Assembly (NCBI RefSeq): GCF_014203605.1 | Contig: NZ_JACHJJ010000020.1 | Span: forward strand, 108,091-172,090 | DNA: 64,000 bases | Reading direction: 5' to 3' | Source: Thiemannella venezuelensis | GTDB lineage: Bacteria; Actinomycetota; Actinomycetes; Streptosporangiales; Streptosporangiaceae | Shown here: positions 51,814 through 60,895 of the stretch, one piece after another | How positions within the stretch are numbered: the stretch's first letter is position 1 | Layout of the letters: each line of letters opens with the position of its first letter | Translations under genes and position numbers: made by a program | The notes under the pieces: generated by a model | The model's input: only the letters and a program-made list of their open reading frames with translations | Databases searched by the model: none | Told to the model about the DNA's origin: nothing

Positions 51814-52766
51814 CGGCGCTCCCGCGCTGCGTAGACGGCCGCGAGGATGATCACGGCCTGGGCCATCTGGGTCCATGACTGGGGCAGGTTGTGCTTGATC
51901 AGGGTCGCCTGGAGCAGCTGCATGAGCAGCGCGCCCATCACGGTGCCGAGCACGCGGACCCGGCCTCCGGTCAGCGGGGTGCCGCCGACCACGACCGCGG
52001 TGATGGCCGACAGCTCCATGAACAGCCCGAGCGAGGTGGGGTCGCTGGCCTGGAGCCGTGAAGTGGCCAGTACGCCGGCGACTGCGGCGAGCATGCCGGA
52101 CAGCACGTAGACGGTCAGCAGCACCCGGCGGACCGGCAGTCCGGAGAGCCTGCTGGCCTCGCGGTTGCCGCCGACGGCGACGAGCTGCCGCCCGAAGGTG
52201 GTCCGCTTGACGAGGAACGCGACGGCGGCGGTGAGCACGACGGCGACGATCACCACGATCGGCACGCCGGCCAGCGAGTCGCTGCCCAGCGCGACGAGGG
52301 TCGGGTTGGTGAACTCCCGCAGCTGCGGGAGGAACACGTTGGCCAGGCCCCGCACGCCGACCAGGAGGGCGAGCGTGGCGACGATCGGCTGCACTCCGAC
52401 GACGGCCACCAGGGCGCCGCCCGCCCCGCCGATCAGCGCTCCGGCGAGGACGGCCATGGCGATCGCGGGCAGCGCGCCGTACCCGAGGTAGAGCGCCACC
52501 ACGGCGGAGGCCAGGGCCATCACCGAGCCGACCGACAGGTCGACGCCCTCGGTACCGATCACCAGCGCCATCCCGAGCGCGACGATCACGATCGGCGCGA
52601 CCTGGACGAGCTGGGTGCGGAAGTTGTCGACGGCCAGGAAGTGCGGGGTGAACACCGCGTTGAAAGCGAACAGCGTGACGACCGCCGCGTACACGCCGTA
52701 CTCCTGGAGCCAGGCGATCACCCGGGTCCGGCCGGCCGCGCCCCTGCGCAGGACGGTGTCAGTCAT
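51810..52766 (-). CDS. CUT2 sugar ABC transporter permease (YtfT-like)
   Basis: 318 residues with about nine hydrophobic segments and the signatures GTEGVDLSVGSVMALA and VVGGTPLTGGRVRVLG. It belongs to the same BPD_transp_2 family as the next gene but is clearly divergent from it in sequence, as YtfT is from YjfF in Escherichia coli. The start overlaps the ATPase stop by 8 bp, so the operon is tightly coupled. Confidence 0.92.
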   Translation of the reverse strand: MTDTVLRRGAAGRTRVIAWLQEYGVYAAVVTLFAFNAVFTPHFLAVDNFRTQLVQVAPIVIVALGMALVIGTEGVDLSVGSVMALASAVVALYLGYGALPAIAMAVLAGALIGGAGGALVAVVGVQPIVATLALLVGVRGLANVFLPQLREFTNPTLVALGSDSLAGVPIVVIVAVVLTAAVAFLVKRTTFGRQLVAVGGNREASRLSGLPVRRVLLTVYVLSGMLAAVAGVLATSRLQASDPTSLGLFMELSAITAVVVGGTPLTGGRVRVLGTVMGALLMQLLQATLIKHNLPQSWTQMAQAVIILAAVYAARERR

Positions 52767-54294
52767 CGTTCTCTCCCGCGATCGCGGCCATGATCTTCTC
52801 TTCCGTCACCTCTGCGCCGCTCAGCTCGCCGACGACCGCTCCGTCGCGCAGGACCACGACGCGGTCGGAGCCCTCGACGAGCTCCTCCAGGTCGGAGGAG
52901 ATCAGCAGCACGGCCAGCCCTTCCTTCGCCAGCTCGTCGATGAGCGTCTGGACCTCCGCCTTGGCCCCGACGTCGATGCCCCGGGTGGGCTCGTCCAGCA
53001 GCAGGACCTTCGGGTTCATCGCCATCCACCGGGCCAGCAGCACCTTCTGCTGGTTGCCGCCGGACAGCTCGGCCACCCGCTGGCCGGGACCCGCGGCCTT
53101 GATCCGCAGGCGGCGCATGAACGTCTCCACGACCCGGTCGACGTCGCCCTCGGAGACGATCCCGGCGCGCGAGAGCCTCGGCAGGGCCGCCAGCACGATG
53201 TTCTCCCGCACCGAGAGCGTGGGGATGATGCCCTCGGCCTTGCGGTCCTCGGGCAGCAGGTTGATCCCGGCGCGGATGGCCGCGGCGACCGATCCGCCCG
53301 GCACCGGCTTCTCCGCCACGGCGACCTCTCCGGAGTCGAGCGGCAGGGCGCCGGCGATCGCCTTCGCCGTCTCGCTGCGGCCGGAGCCCAGCAGCCCGCC
53401 CAGGCCCACGATCTCGCCGGGCCGTACGGCCAGCGACACGCCGTCGAGCACGTGCCTGCGGCTGAGCCCGGTGGCCCGCAGCACGGGAGCGGCGTGCGAG
53501 TGGTGCCTCCCGCCGAACTTGGTCAGGCCCTCCGCCGCCACCTCGGCCAGGTTCCGGCCGAGCATCAGCGAGATCAGCCGGAGCCGCTCCAGCTCCGCCA
53601 GCGGGCCGGTGTGCACGACGCGCCCGTCGCGGAGCACGGTGACCCGGTCGCAGAGGCGGTAGAGCTCCTCCATCCGGTGGCTGACGTAGACCACCGAACG
53701 GCCCTGCTCCTTCAGCTCGGCGATCGTCCGGAACAGCTTGTCCACCTCGCGCGGCTCCAGCGAGGAGGTGGGCTCGTCCATGATGACGACCCGCGCGTCG
53801 GCCTGGACGGCCCGGGCCAGGGCGACCATCTGCTGTGCGCCGAGGCCGAGGGAGCCCAGCGGCCGGCGCACGTCCGAGCGCACGCCGTACCCGCGCAGGA
53901 TCTCCGAGGCCCGCTCGCGCATCCCCGCGAAGTCGATGAGGCCGAACCTGCTCCTGGGCTCGCGGCCGAGGAACAGGTTGCGCGCCACGCTCATCTGCGG
54001 GACGAGGTTGACCTCCTGGTAGATGGTGGAGATCCCGGCGCGCTGGGCCTCCAGCGGGCTGGCGAACTCCACCCGCTCGCCCCGGTACCTGATCTCACCC
54101 GCGTCGAGCCGGTAGACGCCGGTCAGCACTTTGATCAATGTGGACTTGCCCGCGCCGTTCTCCCCGACGAGGGCGTGCACCTCCCCCTGGCCCAGGGCGA
54201 AGGAGATGCGGTCGAGCGCGGTGACCCCCGGGAAGACCTTGAGGGCGCCGTCGGCCTCGAGTACGGGGCCGCCCGGCACGGGACTGCCTGACAC
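52759..54294 (-). CDS. CUT2 sugar ABC transporter ATPase (YtfR-like)
   Basis: 511 residues from GTG 54294, chosen for AAAGGAG 4 nt upstream. Two fused ATPase domains: the first with GENGAGKST, a signature-like LGLGAQQM and IMDEPTSSL; the second with GSGRSET in the Walker A place, the signature LSGGNQQK and LLDEPTRGIDVG. A degenerate second Walker A is normal in RbsA/YtfR/MglA proteins. It powers the two permeases encoded directly downstream. Its closest relative here is the second ATPase at 56633, with long identical blocks. Confidence 0.93.
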   Translation of the reverse strand: MSGSPVPGGPVLEADGALKVFPGVTALDRISFALGQGEVHALVGENGAGKSTLIKVLTGVYRLDAGEIRYRGERVEFASPLEAQRAGISTIYQEVNLVPQMSVARNLFLGREPRSRFGLIDFAGMRERASEILRGYGVRSDVRRPLGSLGLGAQQMVALARAVQADARVVIMDEPTSSLEPREVDKLFRTIAELKEQGRSVVYVSHRMEELYRLCDRVTVLRDGRVVHTGPLAELERLRLISLMLGRNLAEVAAEGLTKFGGRHHSHAAPVLRATGLSRRHVLDGVSLAVRPGEIVGLGGLLGSGRSETAKAIAGALPLDSGEVAVAEKPVPGGSVAAAIRAGINLLPEDRKAEGIIPTLSVRENIVLAALPRLSRAGIVSEGDVDRVVETFMRRLRIKAAGPGQRVAELSGGNQQKVLLARWMAMNPKVLLLDEPTRGIDVGAKAEVQTLIDELAKEGLAVLLISSDLEELVEGSDRVVVLRDGAVVGELSGAEVTEEKIMAAIAGENDD

Positions 54295-54362
54295 GGGGCT
54301 CCTTTCTGCGTGACGGGGCACACGCGCCGGTGCGGCGCGTGTGCCCGGGCCGGCGGACGGGG

Positions 54363-55445
54363 TCAGTAGGCCTGGGAGACGGAGTCCTTGGCGTTGGTCT
54401 CGTCGTACTCGCGGTCGGAGATGACGACCTTCTCCGGGATGCTCTCACCGTTCAGGAACTTCTGGGCGGTCTCGAAGGCCAGGGCGCCGAAGCGCGGGTT
54501 GGACTCCACCACCCCGTAGATCCAGCCGTCGACGATGCCCTGGACCGCGCCGCGGGTGCCGTCGATCGAGACGATCTTGACGTCGCCGGCCTTCTTGCCC
54601 GCGCCCTTGAGCGCGGTGACCGCGCCCAGGGCCATCTCGTCGTTCTCCGCGTAGATGCCGTCGATGTCGGGGTTGGACTGGATCAGCTGCTCGGTGACCT
54701 GCTGGCCCTTCTCCCGGGCGAACTCCCCGGTCTGCTCGAAGGTGATCTCGATGTCGGGGGCCTTGGCCGCGATCTGCTCCTTGAAGCCCTGGGTCCGCTC
54801 CGTGGTGACGTTGTTGCCGGGGGCGCCGAGCAGGATGGCGACCTTGCCCCTGCCGTCCAGCGCCTTGATCATCTGGTCGGCGGCCCGCCTGCCCTGCTCG
54901 ACGAAGTCCGAGCCGATGAAGGTCAGGTAGTCGGTGCAGTGCTTGGCGTTGATCTTCCGGTCGATCGTGATGATCGGCACCTTCTTCGCCGCGGCCTGCT
55001 GGAGCACCGGCTCCCAGCCGTCGGAGTTGAGCGGGGCGATCACCAGCAGCTGCGCGCCCTGGGCGATGAGCTGCTGCACGTCGCTGATCTGCTTGGAGAA
55101 CTGCGACTGGGCGTTGGTGACCTTGAGGTCGGCGATTCCGATCTTGGCTGCCTCATCCTTGATCGACTGGGTCTCGGCGATGCGGAACGGGTTGGCCTCC
55201 TTCTCCGACTGGGAGAAGCCGACCACCGCGGTCTTCAGATCGAACGCGGTCGCACCGTGCCGGTCGATCGTGCATCCCGCGCCGGCCGGACCCGAGGGGG
55301 TCTTCACGACCTGCTGCTGGGCGTCCGAACCGCCCGGCGCCGGCGACGCGGCCGTGTTCTCCGACTTCGCGCATCCGGAGACGACGAGCACGGCGGCGGC
55401 GAGCAGCGTGGCGGCACGCGCGGTACGGCCTGCGGACAGGGACAT
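54363..55445 (-). CDS. CUT2 sugar-binding lipoprotein (YtfQ-like)
   Basis: 360 residues. A signal peptide ends in the lipobox VVSGC, so the mature protein is a lipoprotein on the outer face of the membrane. The type I periplasmic binding fold is seen in AVVGFSQSEKEANPFRIAET, LLVIAPLNSDGWEPVL and VSIDGTRGAVQGI (as shorter motifs VVGFSQ, DGWEPVL, SIDGTRGA), and these match YtfQ, the galactofuranose-binding protein of E. coli. The gene order binding protein-ATPase-permease-permease equals ytfQRT-yjfF. A furanose sugar, galactofuranose or arabinofuranose, is the likely ligand. It is first in its operon, with RBS AGGAGG before the ATG. Confidence 0.92.
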   Translation of the reverse strand: MSLSAGRTARAATLLAAAVLVVSGCAKSENTAASPAPGGSDAQQQVVKTPSGPAGAGCTIDRHGATAFDLKTAVVGFSQSEKEANPFRIAETQSIKDEAAKIGIADLKVTNAQSQFSKQISDVQQLIAQGAQLLVIAPLNSDGWEPVLQQAAAKKVPIITIDRKINAKHCTDYLTFIGSDFVEQGRRAADQMIKALDGRGKVAILLGAPGNNVTTERTQGFKEQIAAKAPDIEITFEQTGEFAREKGQQVTEQLIQSNPDIDGIYAENDEMALGAVTALKGAGKKAGDVKIVSIDGTRGAVQGIVDGWIYGVVESNPRFGALAFETAQKFLNGESIPEKVVISDREYDETNAKDSVSQAY

Positions 55446-55543
55446 CCGTCCTCCTGGGGGAAGAGAACCATTGGCTGGGTGGTCATAGAGTGATAGAACT
55501 CGGCAACAAAGCAGTAAAGAAACGGTCGCTTAGCGGTCACATT

Positions 55544-55685
55544 CGATCTAAATCGATCAGAGAACGACAGATAACGATCGGTTGCGATCGAAGGTCATGG
55601 GAAGGCAGCCGGAACGCCGAGTTCTCCGCCTCCGGCGGCCATGTCACCCATCCGTAACCCGGGCTCCTTATGATCGGAGCCGATC
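55544..55685. promoter_or_regulatory. Phased CGATC sites in the CUT2/DeoR divergent region
   Basis: CGATC occurs at 55544, 55554, 55575 and 55585, that is two pairs with 10-bp internal spacing whose members are 31 bp apart, near whole helical turns. Further on, GATCGG-AG-CCGATC (55672-55685) is a perfect inverted repeat 26 bp before the DeoR start at 55712. These are the best operator candidates for the DeoR-family regulator, facing both the importer operon and its own gene. Confidence 0.5.
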
Positions 55686-55711
55686 AGCACGAGTCGCGGG
55701 GTGAGCAGACA

Positions 55712-56524
55712 GTGACGGACGGGAAGACGCACGACACGGCAGAGGGCACCCGGCCGGTGTTCGCCGCCGAACGGCGCCAGCGCATCCTGGACCTGGTGCG
55801 CGCCAACGGCGCCGTCTCCCTGCGCGACCTCGCCCGGGCCGTCGGGTCCTCCGAGGTCACCGTCCGCCGCGACGTGCGGATACTCGAGGGAGAGGGCCTG
55901 CTCGACCGCCACCACGGCGGGGCGACCCTGCCCGGCGAGCTCTCCCGCGAACCGACCTACTCGCAGAAGACCCAGCTGTCCGGCACCGAGAAGACCGCCA
56001 TCGCCGACCTGGCGGCCTCCCTGGTCGAGGACGGCGACGCGATCGCCATCGGGGCCGGCACCACCACCCAGGCGTTCGCCCGCCGGTTGACCAGGCACAG
56101 CGAGCTCGCCGTCGTCACCAACTCGCTCCTGGTGGCCCAGGCGCTGGCCGACTGCCCCCGCATCGAGGTGGTGATGACCGGGGGCACGCTGCGCGGCTCC
56201 ATCCACGCGCTGGTGGGCAGCCCCGCCGAGCACGCGCTGGCCGGGCTCCGGGTGCGCCGCGCCTTCATCTCGGGCAACGGGCTGACCGCCGAACGCGGCC
56301 TGTCCACCCCCAACCTCCAGGTCGCCAGCGTCGACCGGGCGATCGCGCGGGCCGCCGAGGACGTGGTGGTCCTCGCCGACCACACCAAGATCGGCATCGA
56401 CACCATGGTCCAGACCGTGCCCACCGAGGAGATCACGCACCTGGTGACCGACGACGGCGCCTCGCGGGAGGTGCTGGACGACCTGGCCTCACGCGGCGTG
56501 CGCCTCCACGTGGCGCGCGGCTAG
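55712..56524 (+). CDS. DeoR/GlpR-family transcriptional regulator
   Basis: 270 residues from GTG 55712, preferred over ATG 55670 because GGGGTGAG lies 7 nt upstream and the palindrome at 55672 would otherwise be coding. The DeoR HTH is ERRQRILDLVRANGAVSLRD followed by VTVRRDVRILEGEGLL, and the sugar-phosphate-binding domain has AIAIGAGTTTQ and ISGNGLTAERG with ADHTKIG. These regulators are usually relieved by a phosphorylated sugar. It is divergent from the CUT2 operon and upstream of the second ATPase gene, so both are its likely targets. Confidence 0.92.
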   Translation: MTDGKTHDTAEGTRPVFAAERRQRILDLVRANGAVSLRDLARAVGSSEVTVRRDVRILEGEGLLDRHHGGATLPGELSREPTYSQKTQLSGTEKTAIADLAASLVEDGDAIAIGAGTTTQAFARRLTRHSELAVVTNSLLVAQALADCPRIEVVMTGGTLRGSIHALVGSPAEHALAGLRVRRAFISGNGLTAERGLSTPNLQVASVDRAIARAAEDVVVLADHTKIGIDTMVQTVPTEEITHLVTDDGASREVLDDLASRGVRLHVARG

Positions 56525-56632
56525 CCCTCCCTGTCCGACTGTGATCGAAACTCCTTTCGTTTCTTTACGGAATCGTTTCATTCCTCGTTCACCATCGTGA
56601 CACGCTCCCCGGAGCGATCCATGGAGGGGCAT

Positions 56633-58156
56633 ATGGCAGCCAGCGACCGGGTCGTCGAGGCGGCGGGAATCGTCAAGGACTTCCCCGGCGTCCGAGCCCT
56701 CGACCACGTCTCCTTCTCCCTCGCCCGGGGCGAGGTGCACGCCCTCGTCGGGGAGAACGGCGCGGGCAAGTCCACCCTGGTCAAGGTGCTGACCGGCGTG
56801 TACCGGCCGGACGCGGGGAGGCTCCGGCTGCACGGCGAGGAGGTGCGCTTCACCGGCCCGCCGGAGGCCCAGCGCGCCGGGATCTCCACCATCTATCAGG
56901 AGGTCAACCTCGTCCCGCAGATGAGCGTGGCGCGCAACCTGTTCCTCGGCCGCGAGCCCAGGAGCAGGTTCGGCCTCATCGACTTCGCGGCCATGAGGCG
57001 GCTGAGCGGGGAGATCCTGGGCGAGTACGGCCTGAGCCTGAACGTCCACCGGCCGCTGGGCGCCTTCGGGCCGGGGGTCCGGCAGCTGGTCGCCCTGGCC
57101 CGGGCCGTGCAGGCCGACGCCCGGGTGGTGGTCATGGACGAGCCCACCTCCTCGCTGGAACCGCGGGAGGTCGAGACCCTCTTCGCGGCGATCGCCCGGC
57201 TGCGCGCGCAGGACCGATCGGTGATCTACGTCAGCCACCGGCTGGAGGAGCTCTACCGCCTCTGCGACCGGGTCACCGTGCTCCGCGACGGGCGCGTCGT
57301 GCACACCGGCCCGGTCGCCGGCCTCGACCGCCTGCGGCTGGTGTCGCTGATGCTCGGCCGCAACCCGGCCGACATCGCCGAACGGGGCACCACGAGTTTC
57401 ACCGGCTCCCACCCCGAACCGGCCGACACCCCCGTCCTGCGCGCGACCAACCTCGTCAGGGCCCCCGACCTGAAGGGCGTCTCGCTGGCCATCCGGCCCG
57501 GCGAGGTCGTCGGGCTGGGCGGGCTGGTCGGCTCGGGGCGGAGCGAGACCGCCAAGGCCATCGCGGGCGCCCTGCCCCTGGACTCGGGCGAGGTGACGGT
57601 CGCCGGCCTGCCGGTGCGGGGCCGTACGGTCAGGAACGCCATCCGCGCCGGCATCAACCTGCTGCCGGAGAACCGCCGGACGGAGGGGCTGATCCCCTCC
57701 CTGTCCGTCCGGGAGAACATCGCGCTGGCCGCCCTGCCCCGGCTCTCGCGGGCGGGCATCGTCTCCGAGCACCGGATCGACCGCGTCGTCGAGACCTTCG
57801 TCCGGCGCCTCGGCATCAAGGTCACCGGTCCCGGCCAGCGGGTGGCCGAGCTGTCCGGCGGCAACCAGCAGAAGGTGCTGCTGGCCCGCTGGCTGGCGAT
57901 GAACCCGAAGGTCCTGCTGCTGGACGAGCCCACCCGGGGCATCGACGTGGGCACCAAGGCCGAGGTCCAGGCCTTCATCGACGAACTGGCCGTGGAGGGC
58001 CTGGCCGTGCTGCTCGTCTCCTCCGACCTGGAGGAGCTCGTCGAGGGCTCCGACCGCATCGTCGTGCTGCGGGACGGGGTCGTCGTCGCCGAGCTCAACG
58101 GCCCGGACGTCACCGCCGACGTCGTCATGGCCGCGATGGCCACGCCTCCCCCGTGA
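56633..58156 (+). CDS. Second CUT2 sugar ABC ATPase, without its own permease
   Basis: 507 residues from ATG 56633 with GGAGG 5 nt upstream; a GTG at 56597 and ATG at 56621 are in frame. It has the same two-domain RbsA-type layout as the ATPase at 52759, with GENGAGKST, MDEPTSSL, LSGGNQQK and LLDEPTRGIDVG, and shares long identical blocks such as STIYQEVNLVPQMSVARNLF with it. No permease or binding protein follows; the next gene is convergent. It may replace the first ATPase in the same importer under other conditions, or be a duplicate on its way to loss. GAAAC-N7-GTTTC (56547-56563) and GATCG at 56543 upstream may be control sites. Confidence 0.9.
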   Translation: MAASDRVVEAAGIVKDFPGVRALDHVSFSLARGEVHALVGENGAGKSTLVKVLTGVYRPDAGRLRLHGEEVRFTGPPEAQRAGISTIYQEVNLVPQMSVARNLFLGREPRSRFGLIDFAAMRRLSGEILGEYGLSLNVHRPLGAFGPGVRQLVALARAVQADARVVVMDEPTSSLEPREVETLFAAIARLRAQDRSVIYVSHRLEELYRLCDRVTVLRDGRVVHTGPVAGLDRLRLVSLMLGRNPADIAERGTTSFTGSHPEPADTPVLRATNLVRAPDLKGVSLAIRPGEVVGLGGLVGSGRSETAKAIAGALPLDSGEVTVAGLPVRGRTVRNAIRAGINLLPENRRTEGLIPSLSVRENIALAALPRLSRAGIVSEHRIDRVVETFVRRLGIKVTGPGQRVAELSGGNQQKVLLARWLAMNPKVLLLDEPTRGIDVGTKAEVQAFIDELAVEGLAVLLVSSDLEELVEGSDRIVVLRDGVVVAELNGPDVTADVVMAAMATPPP

Positions 58157-58172
58157 TCCGGCCCTCCCCCGG

Positions 58173-58197
58173 CGCCCGGCCCGTTCCCGGCCGGGCG
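58173..58197. terminator. Bidirectional hairpin terminator
   Basis: CGCCCGGCC (58173-58181) and GGCCGGGCG (58189-58197) form a perfect 9-bp stem with a 7-nt loop between the convergent ATPase and LacI genes. The stem abuts the LacI stop codon. Confidence 0.75.
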
Positions 58198-58198
58198 G

Positions 58199-59218
58199 TC
58201 AGGCGCCGCCGGGCAGGCCCGGCCCGGACGCGGTGCTCTCGCGCACCATGAGCCGGTAGCCGGCCCGCACCTCCTGCGGCGCCCGGCCGGAGCGGCCGTC
58301 GATCCGCTGCCTGAGCAGGTCCACCGCGATCCGGGCCAGCTCGCTCTTGTCCGGGGCCACGGTGGTGAGGGTCGGCGTGCTGTAGCGGCCGTCCTCGATG
58401 TCGTCCAGCCCGGCCAGCGCGATGTCCCCGGGCACCCGGAGGCCGGACGCGAGGATCGCCCGCATCGCCCCCAGGGCCAGCAGGTCGTTGAAGCAGAACA
58501 CCGCGTCGGGCCGGTCTCCCGTGAGCAGCGCGGTCATCGCCGCGAACCCGTCGGCCCGGTGGTAGCGCTCCACGGCGGCCACCGTCTCCGGCAGCCCGTG
58601 CGCGGCCATCGCCTCGCGGTAGCCGGCCAGCCGGAGCGGGGCCGTACCGCTGACGGAGCTGTCCTGCACGCCCAGCGCGGCGACGCGGGTGCGCCCGAGC
58701 CCGATCAGGTGCTCGGTGACGTCGCGGGCCGCCCGGACGTTGTCGATGGCCACGTGGTCGGCCGGACCGTCGTGGATGCGCTCGCCCAGCAGCACCAGCG
58801 CCGTGTCGTCGGTGCGGGCCGCCAGCTCGTCGGCGCCGATCGCGATGGGGCTGAAGATCAGGCCGTCCACCCGGTGGTCGCGGACCCCGTCCAGGATCTG
58901 CCGCTCGCGCTGCAGGCTCCCGTCGGTCTGCTCGATGATCACCAGCCACCGCTGCTCGGCCGCGGCGTCGATGACGAACCGCGACAGCTCCGCGAAGTAG
59001 GGCGCGTCGAGCTCGGGCAGGGCCAGCGCGATCACGCCGGTGCGCCCCTGCCGCAGGTTGCGTGCCGACAGGTTGGGCCGGTAGTCGAGCCGGGCCAGCG
59101 CCTCCTCCACCTTGGCGCGGGTGGCGGGTGAGACGTGCGCGTACCCGTTGACGACGTTGGAGACGGTCTTCACCGAAACCCCCGCCAGGTCCGCGACGTC
59201 ACGCAGGCTCGTTCCCAC
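58199..59218 (-). CDS. LacI-family transcriptional regulator
   Basis: 339 residues from GTG 59218, chosen because GGAGGTGA lies about 5 nt upstream. The LacI HTH and hinge are TSLRDVADLAGVSVKTVSNV and RPNLSARNLRQGRTG, followed by the sugar-binding core with LDAPYFAEL, DGLIFSPI and LAGLDDIEDGRYSTP (as in other maltose/arabinose-type repressors). It is divergent from the GH51 arabinofuranosidase operon. The paired ACAACGTTG sites in between are its likely operators, and the inducer is probably an arabino-oligosaccharide or arabinose. Confidence 0.93.
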   Translation of the reverse strand: MGTSLRDVADLAGVSVKTVSNVVNGYAHVSPATRAKVEEALARLDYRPNLSARNLRQGRTGVIALALPELDAPYFAELSRFVIDAAAEQRWLVIIEQTDGSLQRERQILDGVRDHRVDGLIFSPIAIGADELAARTDDTALVLLGERIHDGPADHVAIDNVRAARDVTEHLIGLGRTRVAALGVQDSSVSGTAPLRLAGYREAMAAHGLPETVAAVERYHRADGFAAMTALLTGDRPDAVFCFNDLLALGAMRAILASGLRVPGDIALAGLDDIEDGRYSTPTLTTVAPDKSELARIAVDLLRQRIDGRSGRAPQEVRAGYRLMVRESTASGPGLPGGA

Positions 59219-59315
59219 CCGCTTCACCTCCCTGGTCGTACGGCTGCGGCCAGCCGTACACGTTGCGACGGGGTCGATCGTAACGCCCCGGTATCGACCT
59301 CCGCGCACCCTGTTT

Positions 59316-59336
59316 ACAACGTTGGAACAACGTTGT
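59316..59336. promoter_or_regulatory. Paired LacI-type operator ACAACGTTG
   Basis: ACAACGTTGG (59316-59325) and the perfect palindrome ACAACGTTGT (59327-59336) lie 11 bp apart, one helical turn, in the divergent region between the LacI gene and the GH51 gene. The distance to the GH51 start is about 50 bp. Confidence 0.72.
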
Positions 59337-59386
59337 AGAAACTGACCCACCTGGAAGAAACACCGCGTTAACAGAGAGGTCGTGTC

Positions 59387-60892
59387 TTGACGGCCACCGC
59401 TCGTCTCACCCTTGATCCCGCCTTCCGGATCGCCCCGGTGGAGCCCCGGCTCTTCGGCTCGTTCGTCGAGCACATGGGCCGGTGCGTCTACACCGGCGTC
59501 TTCGAGCCCGGCCACCCGCTGGCCGACGCCGACGGCTTCCGCACCGACGTGCTGGAGCTGACCCGGGAGCTCGGCGTCACCCTGGTCCGCTATCCGGGCG
59601 GCAACTTCGTCTCGAACTACCGCTGGGAGGATGGCGTCGGGCCGGTCAGGGAGCGGCCCGCCCGGTTGGACCTGGCCTGGCGGAGCCTGGAGGGCAACGC
59701 CTTCGGGCTCAACGAGTTCATGGCCTGGGCGGCCAAGGCCGGGGTGGAGCCGATGATGGCGCTCAACCTGGGCACCCGCGGCGTGGCCGAGGCGCTGGAG
59801 CTGGTGGAGTACGCCAACTACCCGGGCGGCACCCGCCTGTCGGACCTGCGCCGCGCGCACGGCGCGGACAAGCCGCACGACGTGCGGCTGTGGTGCCTGG
59901 GCAACGAACTGGACGGCCCGTGGCAGATGGGCCACAAGACCGCCCTGGAGTACGGCCGGCTCGCCGCCGAGACCGCGCGGGCGCTCAAGCGCTTCGACCG
60001 GGACCTGTCCCTGGTGGCCTGCGGCAGCTCCAACAGCGGCATGCCGACCTTCGGGGCGTGGGAGGCCGAGACGCTGGAGGCCACCTACGACATGGTCGAC
60101 TACATCTCGCTGCACGCCTACTACGACCCCTCCGACGGCGACGCCGACTCCTTCCTGGCCAGCGGCGCCGACATGGACCACATGATCCGCTCGATCGCCG
60201 CCACCGCCGACCACGTGGGCGCCAAGCTGCGCAGCCGCAAGAAGATCAAGCTCTCCTTCGACGAGTGGAACGTCTGGTACCAGAGCCGCTTCCACGGCGA
60301 GTCCTCGCTGGAGTGGGCCGAGCATCCCCGGCTGATCGAGGACGACTACGACGTCACCGACGCGGTCGTGGTCGGCAGCCTGCTGATCACGCTGCTGCGC
60401 AACGCCGACCGGGTGGGCGTCGCCTGCCAGGCCCAGCTGGCCAACGTGATCGCGCCGATCAGGACCGAGCCGGGCGGTCCCGCCTGGCGGCAGACGATCT
60501 TCCACCCCTTCGCGCTGACCGCCCGGTACGCCCGCGGGGAGGTCCTCCGGGTGGAGCCGGAGTGCGCGGCCATCACCACGGGCAAGTACGGAGAGGTGCC
60601 CGCGGTCTGGGCCACCGCCACCCACCGGGAGGCCACCGGCGAGATCACGCTGTTCGCGGTCAACCGCGACCGGCACGGCCCCTGCGCGCTGGACGTCGCG
60701 CTCCCGGCCGGTCTGGTCGCGGTGGAGCACCTGGAGCTCGCCGACGACGATCCGTCGGCGCGCAACTCGGCCGCCGACCCCGCGCGGGTCGTCCCGCGGC
60801 CCGGCACCGGCCTCCGCGTGGAGAGCCGCCGCGCCACCCTTACCCTTCCGCCAGCTTCATGGACTATTGTCCGCTTCGCCCCCCAGGAGTAA
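59387..60892 (+). CDS. abfA: Alpha-L-arabinofuranosidase, GH51
   Basis: 501 residues from TTG 59387 with AGAGAGG upstream. GH51 signatures: EPRLFGSFVEHMGRCVYTG at the start, RYPGGNFVSNYRWEDG, the acid/base Glu in LGNELDGPWQMGH near residue 173, and the nucleophile Glu in LSFDEWNVWY near residue 294. There is no signal peptide, so it acts inside the cell on imported arabino-oligosaccharides, releasing L-arabinose. It is the first gene of an operon with a CUT1 importer, 3 bp before the binding-protein start. Confidence 0.95.
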   Translation: MTATARLTLDPAFRIAPVEPRLFGSFVEHMGRCVYTGVFEPGHPLADADGFRTDVLELTRELGVTLVRYPGGNFVSNYRWEDGVGPVRERPARLDLAWRSLEGNAFGLNEFMAWAAKAGVEPMMALNLGTRGVAEALELVEYANYPGGTRLSDLRRAHGADKPHDVRLWCLGNELDGPWQMGHKTALEYGRLAAETARALKRFDRDLSLVACGSSNSGMPTFGAWEAETLEATYDMVDYISLHAYYDPSDGDADSFLASGADMDHMIRSIAATADHVGAKLRSRKKIKLSFDEWNVWYQSRFHGESSLEWAEHPRLIEDDYDVTDAVVVGSLLITLLRNADRVGVACQAQLANVIAPIRTEPGGPAWRQTIFHPFALTARYARGEVLRVEPECAAITTGKYGEVPAVWATATHREATGEITLFAVNRDRHGPCALDVALPAGLVAVEHLELADDDPSARNSAADPARVVPRPGTGLRVESRRATLTLPPASWTIVRFAPQE

Positions 60893-60895
60893 GAC

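Noticed and set aside
55670..55711. ATG at 55670 as the DeoR start
   Set aside because: There is no RBS, and it would make the GATCGG/CCGATC dyad coding; GTG 55712 has a GGGGTGAG in place.
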